From assembly GCA_963752605.1 (NCBI GenBank), contig CAVVYW010000006.1, positions 682,001-746,000 of the forward strand: a DNA stretch of 64,000 bases, given 5' to 3'. A program made the position numbers and the translations under genes. Origin of the DNA: CAVVYW01 sp963752605 (lineage in GTDB: Bacteria; Actinomycetota; Thermoleophilia; Solirubrobacterales; 70-9). Positions 50,407-59,551 of the stretch are shown here, in pieces. The notes below the pieces were generated by a model. It had not been told where the DNA came from, made no database searches, and saw nothing but the letters and a program-made list of their open reading frames with translations. Numbering within the stretch: the stretch's first letter is position 1; each line of letters starts with the position of its first letter.

Positions 50407-52089
50407 GTGACCCGCCGCTGCCTCAGGGCCATCCCGCTCGCCCTCTGCCTGCTCGCCGGCGGGGCAACGCACGCTTCCGCGCAGGACCCCGCCGACCAGC
50501 CGCCGTTCGGCGGCGAGGCCATTCCGCCCTCGATGGTGCCGCCGTCGGGCGAGGAGCGGCCGCCCGGGTTCCGGCTGAGCGCCGCCGAGGCGATCCGGAT
50601 CGCGGACGGCACCGAGGAGGTCGAGAGCCGGAGCGGCGATCGGCCCGTTCGCCGGCCGCGCACCCGTGGGGAGACCTGGGAGATCAGCTACCTCCGCGGG
50701 GACGAGGTGGAGGTGCTGGTCGTGATCGACGACCGCACTGGCGACGTCGTCGATGTCTTCACTGACGAGCAGATCGACACCAAGCTGGCCCGGGGCTACG
50801 AGGATGCGGTCGCCGGAGACGTCAACGAGTGGTGGCTGTGGCTCCCGCTCTGCGTCCTCTTCGTCGCGCCGTTCGTGGACCCGCGTCGGCCGCTGCGACT
50901 CGTCCATCTCGACCTGGTGGCGCTGCTCGGCTTCAGCGCCTCGCTCTTCTACTTCAACAAGGCCGAGATAACCGCGTCGGTGGTGCTCGTCTATCCCGTG
51001 CTCGCCTACGTCTTCGTACGGATGCTGGTCGCCGGCTTTCGTCCCTCCGAGTCGCGGGATCGCCTGCTGCCGCTGATCTCGCCGCGCTGGCTGGTGGCGG
51101 GGATCGTCGCGCTGGCCGCGCTCCACACGACCTTCACGGTCACCGGCGCGAAGGTGATCGACGTGGGCCTCGCGGGCGTGATCGGTGCGGACCGTCTGGT
51201 GGACGGCGAGGACGTCTACAGCGAGGAGTTCGCCGAGGGGCTGCCCTCGAGCGGGGATGTCCGCGGCGACGTCTACGGGCCCGTCAACTACCTCGCCTAC
51301 GTCCCATTCGAGCAGGCCTTCCCGTATGACCAGGAATGGGACGACCTGCCGGCGGCGAAGGCCGCGGCGCTCGCCTTCGACCTGCTCACCGCGCTGGCTC
51401 TGTTCGCGCTCGGCCGCGGGCTCCGCCGTGACCGCGACGGGACTTCGACGGCCGAGGGCCGAACGCTCGGCATCGCGCTGGCCTACGCCTGGCTCGCGTA
51501 CCCCTTCACCCTCTACACGCTCGGATCGAGCTTCAACGACGCGCTGGTGGCGCTACTGGTCGTCTGCTGCCTGCTGGCGCTCGCATCGCCGCCCGCTCGG
51601 GGCGCGATGGCGGCGCTCGCCGGGCTGACCAAGTTCGGGCCGCTGGGCCTCGCGCCGCTGTTCGCCGCGGGCACGGGAGAGCGCCGTCCCAGGCAGCTGC
51701 TCCTCTTCGCGGCGGCGTTCGTGGCCACGGCGGCCGTGGTGACGATCCCGCTGCTCCCGGACGGCGGTTTCGGGGAGCTCTACGACCGTTCGCTCGGCTA
51801 TCAGGCCTCGCGGGGCTCGCCGTTCAGCCTCTGGGGCCAGGCACCCTCACTGGATGCGCTCCAGACGATCGCGAAGGTGCTCGCGGTCGCGCTCGCCTCC
51901 GCCGTCTTCTTCGTGCCCCGCAGGCGAACCGTGATTCAGGTCGCCGCGCTGGCGGCCGCGGTCATGATCGCGATCCAGTTCACCGCCAACCACTGGTTCT
52001 ATCCCTACGCGGTCTGGTTCGCGCCACTGATGCTTGCCGCGGTGTTCGCCGCGCAGCGGGGGCCTGAGGCCGCCGTCAGGGCCAGCTAG
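50407..52089 (+). CDS. secreted-domain plus polytopic membrane protein, GT87-like
   Basis: From GTG 50407 a signal peptide (TRRCLRAIPLALCLLAGGA, then THASA) leads to an external domain of about 120 residues (GFRLSAAEAIRIADGTEEVE; WEISYLRGDEVEVLVVIDDR) that looks like a PepSY-type fold. About ten membrane helices follow. The loop with GEDVYSEEF, GDVYGPVNYLAYVPFEQAFP and the downstream LTKFGPLGLAPLFA resemble GT87/PIG-M-type mannosyltransferases that use polyprenyl-phosphate mannose. The 560-residue frame is intact. The fusion of a PepSY-like front to a GT-C body is unusual. Confidence 0.65.
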   Translation: MTRRCLRAIPLALCLLAGGATHASAQDPADQPPFGGEAIPPSMVPPSGEERPPGFRLSAAEAIRIADGTEEVESRSGDRPVRRPRTRGETWEISYLRGDEVEVLVVIDDRTGDVVDVFTDEQIDTKLARGYEDAVAGDVNEWWLWLPLCVLFVAPFVDPRRPLRLVHLDLVALLGFSASLFYFNKAEITASVVLVYPVLAYVFVRMLVAGFRPSESRDRLLPLISPRWLVAGIVALAALHTTFTVTGAKVIDVGLAGVIGADRLVDGEDVYSEEFAEGLPSSGDVRGDVYGPVNYLAYVPFEQAFPYDQEWDDLPAAKAAALAFDLLTALALFALGRGLRRDRDGTSTAEGRTLGIALAYAWLAYPFTLYTLGSSFNDALVALLVVCCLLALASPPARGAMAALAGLTKFGPLGLAPLFAAGTGERRPRQLLLFAAAFVATAAVVTIPLLPDGGFGELYDRSLGYQASRGSPFSLWGQAPSLDALQTIAKVLAVALASAVFFVPRRRTVIQVAALAAAVMIAIQFTANHWFYPYAVWFAPLMLAAVFAAQRGPEAAVRAS

Positions 52090-52184
52090 TCAACAACCCC
52101 AGATTCGGGTACCGATCTTTGGACATTGGTACAAGGACGGGCCGCGTCCCGCGCTGAACAATTCTCGGCGGAAGGGAACGGACG

Positions 52185-52937
52185 ATGCCGGCAATGAGAC
52201 AGATAGTCGCCTACGGAGGCGGGGGCTTCTCGATGGAGTCCGGGAACCCGCTGCTCGACGAATACGTGCTTGGCCTGACCGGCGCCGCCGAGCCCCGGAT
52301 CTGTTTTCTGCCGACGGCGAGCGGCGACGCGGACCACTACGTCGTGCGCTTCTACGGCGCCTTCCGCGAGCGCGCCAGGCCCTCCCACATCAGCCTCTTT
52401 CGCCGTGAGCGCGGCACCTCCGACCTGCGGGCCCACCTGCTCGCCCAGGACCTGATCTACGTCGGCGGCGGCAGCCTGATCAGCCTGCTCGGCGTCTGGC
52501 GCGCACATGGCCTCGATTCGATCCTGCGCGAGGCGTGGGAAGCGGGGGTCGTCCTCTGTGGCCTCAGCGCCGGCTCGCTCTGTTGGTTCGCGGAGGCGGT
52601 GAGCGGATATCACGGCGAGGTCAACCGGGTGAGGGGCCTCGGGTTCCTCTCCCAGAGCAACGCGGTGCACTACGGGGACGGCGAACGCAGGGCGGCCTTC
52701 CATCGCCACCTGCTCGACGGCATGCCCGACGGCTACGCGGCGGAGGACGGGACTGCGCTCCGGTTCGTCGGCGACGAGCTTGTCGAGGTGGTCGCGTCGG
52801 GGTCCGATGCCCGCGCATACAAGCTGGAGAGACGAGGCCCGCGGGTGGTGGAGACCCGGCTGGCGACCCGCTACCTCGGTGCCGAGTCGATACCCGCGGC
52901 CGTGCCCCTGGTGCGCGAGCGGTCGATCGCCGCCTGA
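52185..52937 (+). CDS. peptidase S51 (dipeptidase E-like), first copy
   Basis: A 250-residue protein of the S51 fold (glutamine-amidotransferase-like serine peptidase that cuts Asp-X dipeptides or cyanophycin). PRICFLPTASGDADHYVVRF, DLIYVGGGSLISLLGVWRAH and the nucleophile serine in VVLCGLSAGSLCWFAEAVSG are typical. Downstream, LGFLSQSNAVHYGDGERRAA holds the His of the active site. Cytosolic. The next gene is a paralogue 6 nt away. Confidence 0.92.
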   Translation: MPAMRQIVAYGGGGFSMESGNPLLDEYVLGLTGAAEPRICFLPTASGDADHYVVRFYGAFRERARPSHISLFRRERGTSDLRAHLLAQDLIYVGGGSLISLLGVWRAHGLDSILREAWEAGVVLCGLSAGSLCWFAEAVSGYHGEVNRVRGLGFLSQSNAVHYGDGERRAAFHRHLLDGMPDGYAAEDGTALRFVGDELVEVVASGSDARAYKLERRGPRVVETRLATRYLGAESIPAAVPLVRERSIAA

Positions 52938-52943
52938 GCGCCC

Positions 52944-53768
52944 ATGGCAGCGAGGCGCCGGATACTTGCCCTGGGCGGACACGAGTTCGACCGCCGCAAC
53001 GGGAACGGTGCGATCTGCGACCTGATCGTCGACCTGGTCGAGTCCTCCCAGCCGCGAGTCTGCCTGCTACCAACCGCGAGCGGGGACCCCGAGGACCAGA
53101 TCTCACGATTCCGGCGTGCCTTCGGGGAGCGGGATTGCATTCCGACGGTGGTCTCGCTGTTCCGTCTGGGGACCAAGCCGATGGACCTCCGGTCAGCACT
53201 GCTGACCCAGGACGCGATCTACGTTGGCGGCGGCAGCCTGACCAACCTGATTGCGATCTGGCGGGCCCACGGCCTCGACCAGCTGCTGCGAGAGTGCTGG
53301 CGGGAGGGTGTCCTGCTCTGCGGCCAGAGCGCGGGCGCGATGTGCTGGTTCCAGGGCGGCATCACCAGCTCGTCCGGCAAGCTGATGGTGGGTCAGGGGC
53401 TCGGGTTCCTGCCGGGGAGCGCCTGCGTCCACTATCGCTCCCAGCCGCTGAGGCGCAGAGAGCTCCTCCGTGCCATCGCGCGAGAGGACCTGCCCGGCGG
53501 ACTGGGCCTCGAGGATCACACGGGGGCACTCTTCGAGGACGAGCAGTTCGCCGAGGCCGTCTCGACGAGAGACGACGCCAGGGTCTGGCGGGTGACGGCG
53601 GCCCGCGGCCGCGCCAGGGAGGCAGCCTTGGAGCCGAGGCGTCTGCGTGAGTCCCATGATCCAGACGCAGAGGCCGAGGCCGCGATCCTCGAGTTCCGCC
53701 AGACCCTGGCGGCGCGCGCGGGTTCGAATGCCGGCCCGGGCCGCGGACTCCGGCGGCTCCGCAGTTAG
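52944..53768 (+). CDS. peptidase S51 (dipeptidase E-like), second copy
   Basis: A 274-residue paralogue of the preceding gene. Matching blocks are PRVCLLPTASGDPEDQISRF, DAIYVGGGSLTNLIAIWRAH, VLLCGQSAGAMCWFQGGITS (nucleophile Ser) and LGFLPGSACVHYRSQPLRR. A longer C-terminal tail (EAEAAILEFRQTLAARAG) is not in the first copy. The two probably arose by tandem duplication and differ enough to have different substrates. Confidence 0.92.
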   Translation: MAARRRILALGGHEFDRRNGNGAICDLIVDLVESSQPRVCLLPTASGDPEDQISRFRRAFGERDCIPTVVSLFRLGTKPMDLRSALLTQDAIYVGGGSLTNLIAIWRAHGLDQLLRECWREGVLLCGQSAGAMCWFQGGITSSSGKLMVGQGLGFLPGSACVHYRSQPLRRRELLRAIAREDLPGGLGLEDHTGALFEDEQFAEAVSTRDDARVWRVTAARGRAREAALEPRRLRESHDPDAEAEAAILEFRQTLAARAGSNAGPGRGLRRLRS

Positions 53769-53783
53769 AGGGGCTCCCGCCGG

Positions 53784-54317
53784 CTAGAGCGCCCCGCCGG
53801 CCGCCGGCGGCTCGGTGGGATCGTCTCCGGCGTCCCCGACCTGCTCGCGGGCGAGGAATTCCTCGGCCTGCAGCGGGGTGTCCTTGCTGCGCTCCACCAC
53901 GTTGAGGAGGTCGGTCATCGAGGAGACCTCCTCGACCTGCTCCTTGACGAACCACTGCAGGAACTGCTCGGCCTGGTAGTCGCCGGAGTCGCGGGCGAGC
54001 TTGAACAGGGCGTTGATCTCGCCGGTCACCCGCTTCTCCTGGTCGAGCGCCATCCTCACCGGTCCCACCACGTCGTCGTAGCGGGTCTGCTTGGAGGGGA
54101 TGTCGGGGATCCGAACCTCCTCGCCCGCATCGAGCAGGTACTGGACCATCATCATCGCGTGGTTCCGTTCCTCGACCGCCTGCCGGTAGAAGAAGGCGGC
54201 GAGCTGCGGCAGCGTCTCGGAGTCGTAGTAGACGGCGGCGCCGATGTACTGCTGCGAGGCCGCGAACTCGTTCGAGATCTGCCCGTTCAGCTCGTCGACG
54301 AGGCTCTTCTCAGCCAA
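53784..54317 (-). CDS. ferritin
   Basis: A 177-residue non-haem ferritin that oxidises and stores iron. Ferroxidase ligands: Glu in LNGQISNEFAASQQYIGAAV, EERNH in FYRQAVEERNHAMMMVQYLL, and the Gln/Glu helix FLQWFVKEQVEEVSSMTDLL. The last 20 residues are a Pro/Gly-rich tail. The start is TTG 54317 behind AAAGGGG. It converges with the S51 pair; the gap of 15 nt leaves no room for separate terminators. Confidence 0.94.
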   Translation of the reverse strand: MAEKSLVDELNGQISNEFAASQQYIGAAVYYDSETLPQLAAFFYRQAVEERNHAMMMVQYLLDAGEEVRIPDIPSKQTRYDDVVGPVRMALDQEKRVTGEINALFKLARDSGDYQAEQFLQWFVKEQVEEVSSMTDLLNVVERSKDTPLQAEEFLAREQVGDAGDDPTEPPAAGGAL

Positions 54318-54396
54318 GTGATCCCCTTTCCGGTCGTTTCGCCGAACCCTAGGCGAGATCGCGAGTTCGGTCGGCCTTAGCGCCGCTTCGGCGGAC

Positions 54397-55494
54397 CTAA
54401 CGCCTAGCGACCCCGGTCGGCTCGGCCCAGCGGAATCCGGTCTCCGACAGCGTCGGCTCGAGCGGGCTCTCGGGGAGGTCCGGATCCTGTGGGTTGGTGT
54501 TGTAGCCCGAGGGCGCGACGTCGTTTGGCGTGTCGGGATGGAAGACCGAGGCCAGATATTGGATCTGGCCGCGGCCGGGCCCCAGCTCCCACTGTCCGCC
54601 GCCGTAGGCGCCGATGCCCTTGGCCTCGCAGTGGTCGTATGCGGCGCACAGCTCGTGGAGCGGACCGAACCGCGACGGCTTGATGTTGACCATCTTGGGC
54701 GGCCAGGGCTGGTTCTCGATGTCGGCGACGGAGTGGACCGGTGCGTCCCAGGTGACGCGGTCGGCGACCGGATCGAGAATCGGCTTCGTTTCCTCGTTCA
54801 CGTCCGGGTCCTCGAGCCAGGCCTCCGGGAACGCCGCGATCAACTTGCGGTACAGCACCGGATCGGTGTCGACGTCCACCGGAGTGCCCTTGTACTGGCC
54901 CTTCAGGTCCAGGGAGTCGACCGCGCCGGTCTCGACCAGCTGGGCGATCAGCTCGTCGGTCCAGTCGTTGGTGGGGTCGAGCTTGAACCGGAGGGTCGGG
55001 TGCACCTCCAGCCGCTCGCGCACCGGCTCGATCGTCGATGGCTCGGGCTCCTCGCCCTCCTGCGGGAGTGAGGCGAGCCGCATGGAGACGACGAACTCGA
55101 CCGGCCGTGGCTTCCGCCCCAGGCGCTCGTGGAGCGAGGTGCCGGCTTGGCGCAAGGCGAGGTCGAGCGCGGCGCTCTCGAAGGCCCAGCGGCGGTAGTT
55201 CTCGGACACGTCCCGCTCCGGCGGCGTGGGGAAGAGCTCCAGCTCCTCGAGCCGCTTGGAGAAGGAGTCGATCGTGTGCTCCCCCGCCAGCTCCAGCACG
55301 GGGCCGCGGTCCTGCTGGGCGACATGGTCGAGCGCGTCGTACACGACGTCCTCGCCGACCCCCTCCTGGCCTTCGCCCTTCAGATGGATCACCGTGCTGA
55401 GCCGGGTGAAGCCGGGCGCCTCGTGCTCGAGCCCCTCCAGCTCGTACGAGTCGATCTTGAGGGGCAGCTCGGCGATCTGCTCGTAGGTGCTCAC
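54397..55494 (-). CDS. enolase-superfamily (mandelate racemase/MLE-like) protein
   Basis: A 365-residue TIM-barrel enzyme. LRFKLDPTNDWTDELIAQ, AVDSLDLKGQYKGTPVDVD (first metal-ligand strand with Lys), AFPEAWLEDPDVNEET and KMVNIKPSRFGPLHELCAAY follow the muconate-lactonising-enzyme pattern, but metal ligands and acid/base residues are shifted. GGGQWELGPGRGQIQYLASV and SVFHPDTPNDVAPSGYNT close the barrel. The enzymes of this superfamily abstract a proton next to a carboxylate. The substrate is unknown. GTG 55494 lies 7 nt behind TAGATT; the longer TTG start at 55503 overlaps that box and is rejected. Confidence 0.85.
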   Translation of the reverse strand: MSTYEQIAELPLKIDSYELEGLEHEAPGFTRLSTVIHLKGEGQEGVGEDVVYDALDHVAQQDRGPVLELAGEHTIDSFSKRLEELELFPTPPERDVSENYRRWAFESAALDLALRQAGTSLHERLGRKPRPVEFVVSMRLASLPQEGEEPEPSTIEPVRERLEVHPTLRFKLDPTNDWTDELIAQLVETGAVDSLDLKGQYKGTPVDVDTDPVLYRKLIAAFPEAWLEDPDVNEETKPILDPVADRVTWDAPVHSVADIENQPWPPKMVNIKPSRFGPLHELCAAYDHCEAKGIGAYGGGQWELGPGRGQIQYLASVFHPDTPNDVAPSGYNTNPQDPDLPESPLEPTLSETGFRWAEPTGVARR

Positions 55495-55501
55495 CAGCGC
55501 C

Positions 55502-55507
55502 AATCTA
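55502..55507 (-). promoter_or_regulatory. -10 box of the enolase-superfamily gene, leaderless type
   Basis: TAGATT on the minus strand, 7 nt before GTG 55494. No ribosome-binding site. Confidence 0.5.
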
Positions 55508-55539
55508 GTGGACGGCCGATCCCGGCTGGCCGGGGCAGA

Positions 55540-56598
55540 TCAGCAGCGGCCATCCGGGGGGCGGCGGATCGCGCAGATTCGCTTCACCGAGAAGAAGTCG
55601 TGGACCGACTTCGGCGAGGCCCAGAACAGGAAGGCCCCGGCGCCGCGGCGGAGCCCCGCGCGGACGCACTTGGCCGCCTTCGCGGGCGAGACGCTCCGCA
55701 CCGGGAGCCGCGCCCGCCGCCGCGGCGTGTCGCTGAAGGAGATCTGGAGGGCCAGATTGCGGCGCTTGCGCCTCGCCTCCGCGTACTGGCGGAAGAGCCG
55801 GTTCGCGCGCTTGACGACTCCGCTGCCGCCCTTGCGCTGGCAGGAGACCTGGGTGCCGACGGCCTGGATGCCGCCTCGCCGGTGCCCGAGCCTGCGATTG
55901 TGGGCATCGAGAGCTCGCGCGATCTTGCCGTAGTGCCACTGCTTGAGGTAGATCGGAATCAGGCCGGTGCGCTTCGGGCCGGCGGACGCGTTCCCCCGCA
56001 ATGTGTTGGTCACCTCCGAGAGCCACGATCCGAGCCGCTTCAGGTTGCGACCGAAGCGGGTCTTCCACCGCGACATGGCCGGGTTGCTGTCGCGGGCAAG
56101 GCGCCAGTCCCGGCGCTCCCAGTCGAGCATCAGGCCCCAGACCGCAGGCGAGTCGACCAGGCTGAGTGCGTAGCCAGGCTCGCTCGGGTCCGATCCCAGC
56201 CCGTTCAGGGCGATGATGCGGTTGCAGGGAAAGCCGCGGTGGAGGTCGGCCGCCATTTGCTCGGCTTCCTCGGGGCTCGAGCCCTTGTAGCGGGTGTTGA
56301 TGACGAAGACGTCGCGGTGCCGGAGCTGGCCGCCCACTGATGGATCGAGGTAGCTGGCGACGTTGTCCGGCTTGTTGACCCGGACCAGCATCGTGAAGCG
56401 GGCCCCGGCCCTGCCCTTGGGGCTGAGCCCGCGTGGTTGATTCGGACAGGCGGTCTCCTGACCGAGCGCGGGAGAGGGGCGGTCGCCCAGCATCAGCAGC
56501 GTCGCCACAGCCGCCAGCGCCAGCGCGATCCCTGCGCCGGTGGGGGCGAACCTGGGGCTGATCGATGTCCGTGAGCCCAGGAGTGCGAGGGTAGTCAC
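55540..56598 (-). CDS. secreted protein of an unrecognised three-member family, copy 1
   Basis: A 352-residue exported protein: N-terminal hydrophobic segment (AGIALALAAVATLLMLGDRP), then the family blocks GARFTMLVRVNKPDNVASYL, DVFVINTRYKGSSPEEAEQM, FPCNRIIALNGLGSDP, GLMLDWERRDW, TGLIPIYLKQWHYGKIARAL, RNLALQISFSDTP and RRGAGAFLFWASPKSVHDFF. Alternating strands ending in conserved residues (Asn, Asp-Trp-Glu, Trp) suggest a TIM-barrel enzyme. I recognise no named family. It shares all blocks with the two genes at 58.4-60.7 kb. Start GTG 56598. Confidence 0.75.
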   Translation of the reverse strand: MTTLALLGSRTSISPRFAPTGAGIALALAAVATLLMLGDRPSPALGQETACPNQPRGLSPKGRAGARFTMLVRVNKPDNVASYLDPSVGGQLRHRDVFVINTRYKGSSPEEAEQMAADLHRGFPCNRIIALNGLGSDPSEPGYALSLVDSPAVWGLMLDWERRDWRLARDSNPAMSRWKTRFGRNLKRLGSWLSEVTNTLRGNASAGPKRTGLIPIYLKQWHYGKIARALDAHNRRLGHRRGGIQAVGTQVSCQRKGGSGVVKRANRLFRQYAEARRKRRNLALQISFSDTPRRRARLPVRSVSPAKAAKCVRAGLRRGAGAFLFWASPKSVHDFFSVKRICAIRRPPDGRC

Positions 56599-56708
56599 CG
56601 CTGATCCGCGCGAGTAGCCGACCCGTTAACGGTGGCTTAGGGCCGCGGGATAACGTGCCGCGGACCCGCACCGCCGCACCGCGGCGACCCGACACGAATG
56701 GAGAAGAG

Positions 56709-57392
56709 ATGGCCGAGTCACTCGCAGCCGACGCCGGGAAGGGCCTGACGGCGCTCGGCGTCAACTGCACCCTCAAGAAGTCCCCCGAGACCTCCAACAC
56801 GGAGGCGCTGATGAACCGGGTGCTCGAGCTGCTCGCGGAGCACGGCGTCGAGACCGAGATCCTGCGGCCGGTGGACTACGACGTCAAGTTCGGGGTCACC
56901 TCGGACGAGGGCGACGGCGACGAGTGGCCGCAGATCCTCGAGAAGATCAAGGCTGCGGACATCCTGCTGATGGGGATGTCGATCTGGTTCGGCGTCCGCT
57001 CCTCGGTGATGCAGCAGGTGATCGAGCGCCTCGACGGCACCTACAACGAGACCAACGACGTCGGCCAGTACCCGCTCTACAACAAGGTCGCCGGTGTGGT
57101 CGTCACCGGCAACGAGGACGGCGCGCATGCCAGTGCCGAGACGACGCTCTTCAACCTGACCCACCTCGGCTGCGTGGTGCCGCCGAACGCCGACACCTAC
57201 TGGGTCGGCGAGGCCGGCCCGGGGCCCTCGTACATCGAGGCCGGCGGCGAGAACCATCCGTATACGCAGCGGACCGCCTCCTGGTGCGCGCACAACCTCC
57301 TCCACATGGCGCGCATCCTTCGCGACAACCCGATCCCCCCGATCGGCAACACGCTCGACGACCACGGGGGTGACGCAGTTCACACCGGCTGA
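56709..57392 (+). CDS. flavodoxin-fold NAD(P)H-dependent oxidoreductase
   Basis: A 227-residue protein of the flavodoxin/NADPH-dependent FMN reductase fold. The FMN phosphate loop is LKKSPETSNTEALMNRVLEL, ADILLMGMSIWFGVRSSVMQ is the second FMN loop, and KVAGVVVTGNEDGAHASAET is the third. The C-terminus binds in the WrbA-like manner (TYWVGEAGPGPSYIE). GGAGAAG precedes the ATG. It is divergent from copy 1 of the secreted family and followed 29 nt on by a Zn-dehydrogenase. Confidence 0.9.
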   Translation: MAESLAADAGKGLTALGVNCTLKKSPETSNTEALMNRVLELLAEHGVETEILRPVDYDVKFGVTSDEGDGDEWPQILEKIKAADILLMGMSIWFGVRSSVMQQVIERLDGTYNETNDVGQYPLYNKVAGVVVTGNEDGAHASAETTLFNLTHLGCVVPPNADTYWVGEAGPGPSYIEAGGENHPYTQRTASWCAHNLLHMARILRDNPIPPIGNTLDDHGGDAVHTG

Positions 57393-57421
57393 GCCGGCTG
57401 GCGAGTAGCCTCGGCCCGAGG

Positions 57422-58432
57422 GTGCAAGCGCTCAACTTCATCGAGAAGGGCAAGCTCGAATGGCGCGAGGCTGACGACCCGAGGATCGAGGGCGACGGAG
57501 AGGCGCTGGTCAAGCCGCTGGCGGTCGCGACCTGCGACCTGGACGTGTTGCTGGTGCGCGGTCTCGTCCCCGTCGAGGAGCCCTTCCCCTTCGGTCACGA
57601 GTGCGTGGCCGAGATCACCGAGGTGGGCGACGGAGTCGAGGGGTTCGCGCCGGGCGACCGGGTCAGCGTCCCCTTCCAGATCTCCTGCGGCGAGTGCGAG
57701 ACCTGCCGGCGCGGCCACACGGGCAACTGCGAGCGGGTCGAGCGGATGGCCATGTACGGACTGCCGATGGGCACGAACTACGGCGGGTTCCTCAGCGACT
57801 CGGCGCGGGTCCCCTTCGCCGACGCGATGCTGGTCAAGGTCCCCGATGGGGTCGAATCGGAGTCCGTGGCCAGCATGTCCGACAACATCCCGGACGGGTG
57901 GCGCACAGTCGCCCCTCCACTCGAGGAGCGCCCTGGCTCGCCGGTGCTGATCTGCGCCGGCGGCGCGACGATCGCCCTGTACGCAACCCAGATCGCCCTG
58001 GCGCTGGGTGCCGAGCGGGTGGACTTCGCCGGCGGCAATTCCTACATCCGCGAGCGCGCCGAGTCGCTCGGGGCGAACCTCCTGGAGAAGGAATTCCCCA
58101 AGCGCCACGGCCCCTATCCGATCACGGTGGACGCCAGCGGCGATCCGGACGGCCTCGCCTGCGCCCTGCGCTCCACCGAGCCCGAGGGGATCTGCACCAG
58201 CATCGGGATCTACTTCAACGAGACGACGCCGGTGCCGCTGCTCGAGATGTTCACCAAGGGGATCCGCTTCCACACCGGCCGGGTCCACGCCCGCCCCGCG
58301 ATGGAGCCGCTGCTCGACCTGGTCCGAGAGGGCAGGTTCAAGCCCCAGCTGGCCACCGGTGAGACGGCCTCCTGGGACGAGGCCCCGGCGGCACTGGCGA
58401 ACCACCGTTCCAAGCTGGTGATCAGCCGGTAG
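57422..58432 (+). CDS. zinc-containing alcohol dehydrogenase-family protein
   Basis: A 336-residue MDR-superfamily oxidoreductase. Catalytic zinc ligands: Cys in VATCDLDVLLVRG and His-Glu in PFPFGHECVAEITEVGDG. Structural zinc: CGECETCRRGHTGNC (Cys-x2-Cys-x2-Cys-x7-Cys). The Rossmann strand VLICAGGATIALYATQIALA lacks the classic GxGxxG, so cofactor binding may differ. GTG 57422; a TAGCCT box ends 10 nt before it. It probably forms an operon with the flavodoxin-fold gene and converges with copy 2 of the secreted family. Confidence 0.88.
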   Translation: MQALNFIEKGKLEWREADDPRIEGDGEALVKPLAVATCDLDVLLVRGLVPVEEPFPFGHECVAEITEVGDGVEGFAPGDRVSVPFQISCGECETCRRGHTGNCERVERMAMYGLPMGTNYGGFLSDSARVPFADAMLVKVPDGVESESVASMSDNIPDGWRTVAPPLEERPGSPVLICAGGATIALYATQIALALGAERVDFAGGNSYIRERAESLGANLLEKEFPKRHGPYPITVDASGDPDGLACALRSTEPEGICTSIGIYFNETTPVPLLEMFTKGIRFHTGRVHARPAMEPLLDLVREGRFKPQLATGETASWDEAPAALANHRSKLVISR

Positions 58433-58435
58433 CGC

Positions 58436-59551
58436 TCAGCAGACGCCGAACGGGGAGGGCCGCAGCGCGCAGATGGTCGGGTCGGCGAACAGCGCGTCCA
58501 TGTCCTGCGGGCGGGCCCAGTAGAGAATCGCGCCGGCCTTCTGGAACAGGGCGTAGCTGGTGCACTGGGCTGCCGTCGAGACCCCGACGCTCTTCACCGG
58601 GTCGGGATGACCCGGGTCCGGGGTGGAGGTGAAGGAGATCTGCACTCCCAGGTTGAGCTTCTGGGTCCGAGGCTTCAGTCGCCTGACCCTGACCGTTGCC
58701 GTCTTGCCCTTGCCGCGCTTCACCTTCTTGAAGTTCGCCTGCTTGTACTGGGTGAAGAGGGTCTTCGTCGTCGACTGCATCCCGAGCCCGCCGCCGCTCT
58801 GACAGGCCTTCTGGGTCTGTGAGCTCTGGAATCCGCGGCCGCCGGGGGTGATCCGCGCCGCCTGCCTGTCGATCGTGCGGGCCATGATCCCCAGGTTCCA
58901 GTCGGAGCGCGCGAAGGGGACGAGCCCGATCCGCTTGCCGGTGCCGCTGGCCGCGACCGTGTTCGCGAGGACGGAGAGCCGGCCCTTGAGGCGGGGGAGC
59001 ATCGAATAGAAGGGGGAGTCGATCCAGGCGGGGGTGCCGGGATCGCTCGCACGGGCGACGTCCCAGTCGAGCTTCTCCCAGTCGATCAGCAGGGCCTGCA
59101 CCTCGGGCGCGTTCAGCAGCGAGAACATGTAGCCCTCCGAGTAGGCGTTGTACGCGACCCCGTTGAGGGCATAGATGCGGTTGCAGGGGAAGCTCTTGCG
59201 CAGCTTCGTCGCGATCGCCTGCTCGGTGGCCGCGTCCGTGTCCTTGAACCTGGTGTTGATCAGGAAGATGTCGCGGTCGCGGATGCGGGGCTTCAGCCCG
59301 CCCGAGAACTCGTCGGAGTTCGTGTAGACGTCCACGTCCTTGAGGGTGTTGATGCGGATCACCATCGTGAACCGGTCGGCGCCGGGGGCCTGCGGATAGA
59401 GCGTCCCGATGTCGGAGCACCCGGCGGCGGCGCTCTTCTGTGCGACGTTCCGCTTCTTCTTTCCCGTCCGCTTCTCGCCGGCGAGTGCCCAGGCCGGGCT
59501 CAGCGCGAGGAGCGCGACGACGGTCGCGGGTATCAGCAGGCGGACGCGCAT
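58436..59551 (-). CDS. secreted protein of an unrecognised three-member family, copy 2
   Basis: A 371-residue exported protein with a good signal peptide (MRVRLLIPATVVALLALSPA, then WALA) and a Lys-rich start of the mature chain (KRTGKKKRN). Family blocks: DRFTMVIRINTLKDVDVYTN, DIFLINTRFKDTDAATEQAI, FPCNRIYALNGVAYNAYSEG, LLIDWEKLDWDVAR, RIGLVPFARSDWNLGIMART, LNLGVQISFTSTPDPGHPD and KAGAILYWARPQDMDALFAD. The order and spacing match copies 1 and 3. Its start overlaps the end of copy 3 by one base. Confidence 0.75.
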   Translation of the reverse strand: MRVRLLIPATVVALLALSPAWALAGEKRTGKKKRNVAQKSAAAGCSDIGTLYPQAPGADRFTMVIRINTLKDVDVYTNSDEFSGGLKPRIRDRDIFLINTRFKDTDAATEQAIATKLRKSFPCNRIYALNGVAYNAYSEGYMFSLLNAPEVQALLIDWEKLDWDVARASDPGTPAWIDSPFYSMLPRLKGRLSVLANTVAASGTGKRIGLVPFARSDWNLGIMARTIDRQAARITPGGRGFQSSQTQKACQSGGGLGMQSTTKTLFTQYKQANFKKVKRGKGKTATVRVRRLKPRTQKLNLGVQISFTSTPDPGHPDPVKSVGVSTAAQCTSYALFQKAGAILYWARPQDMDALFADPTICALRPSPFGVC

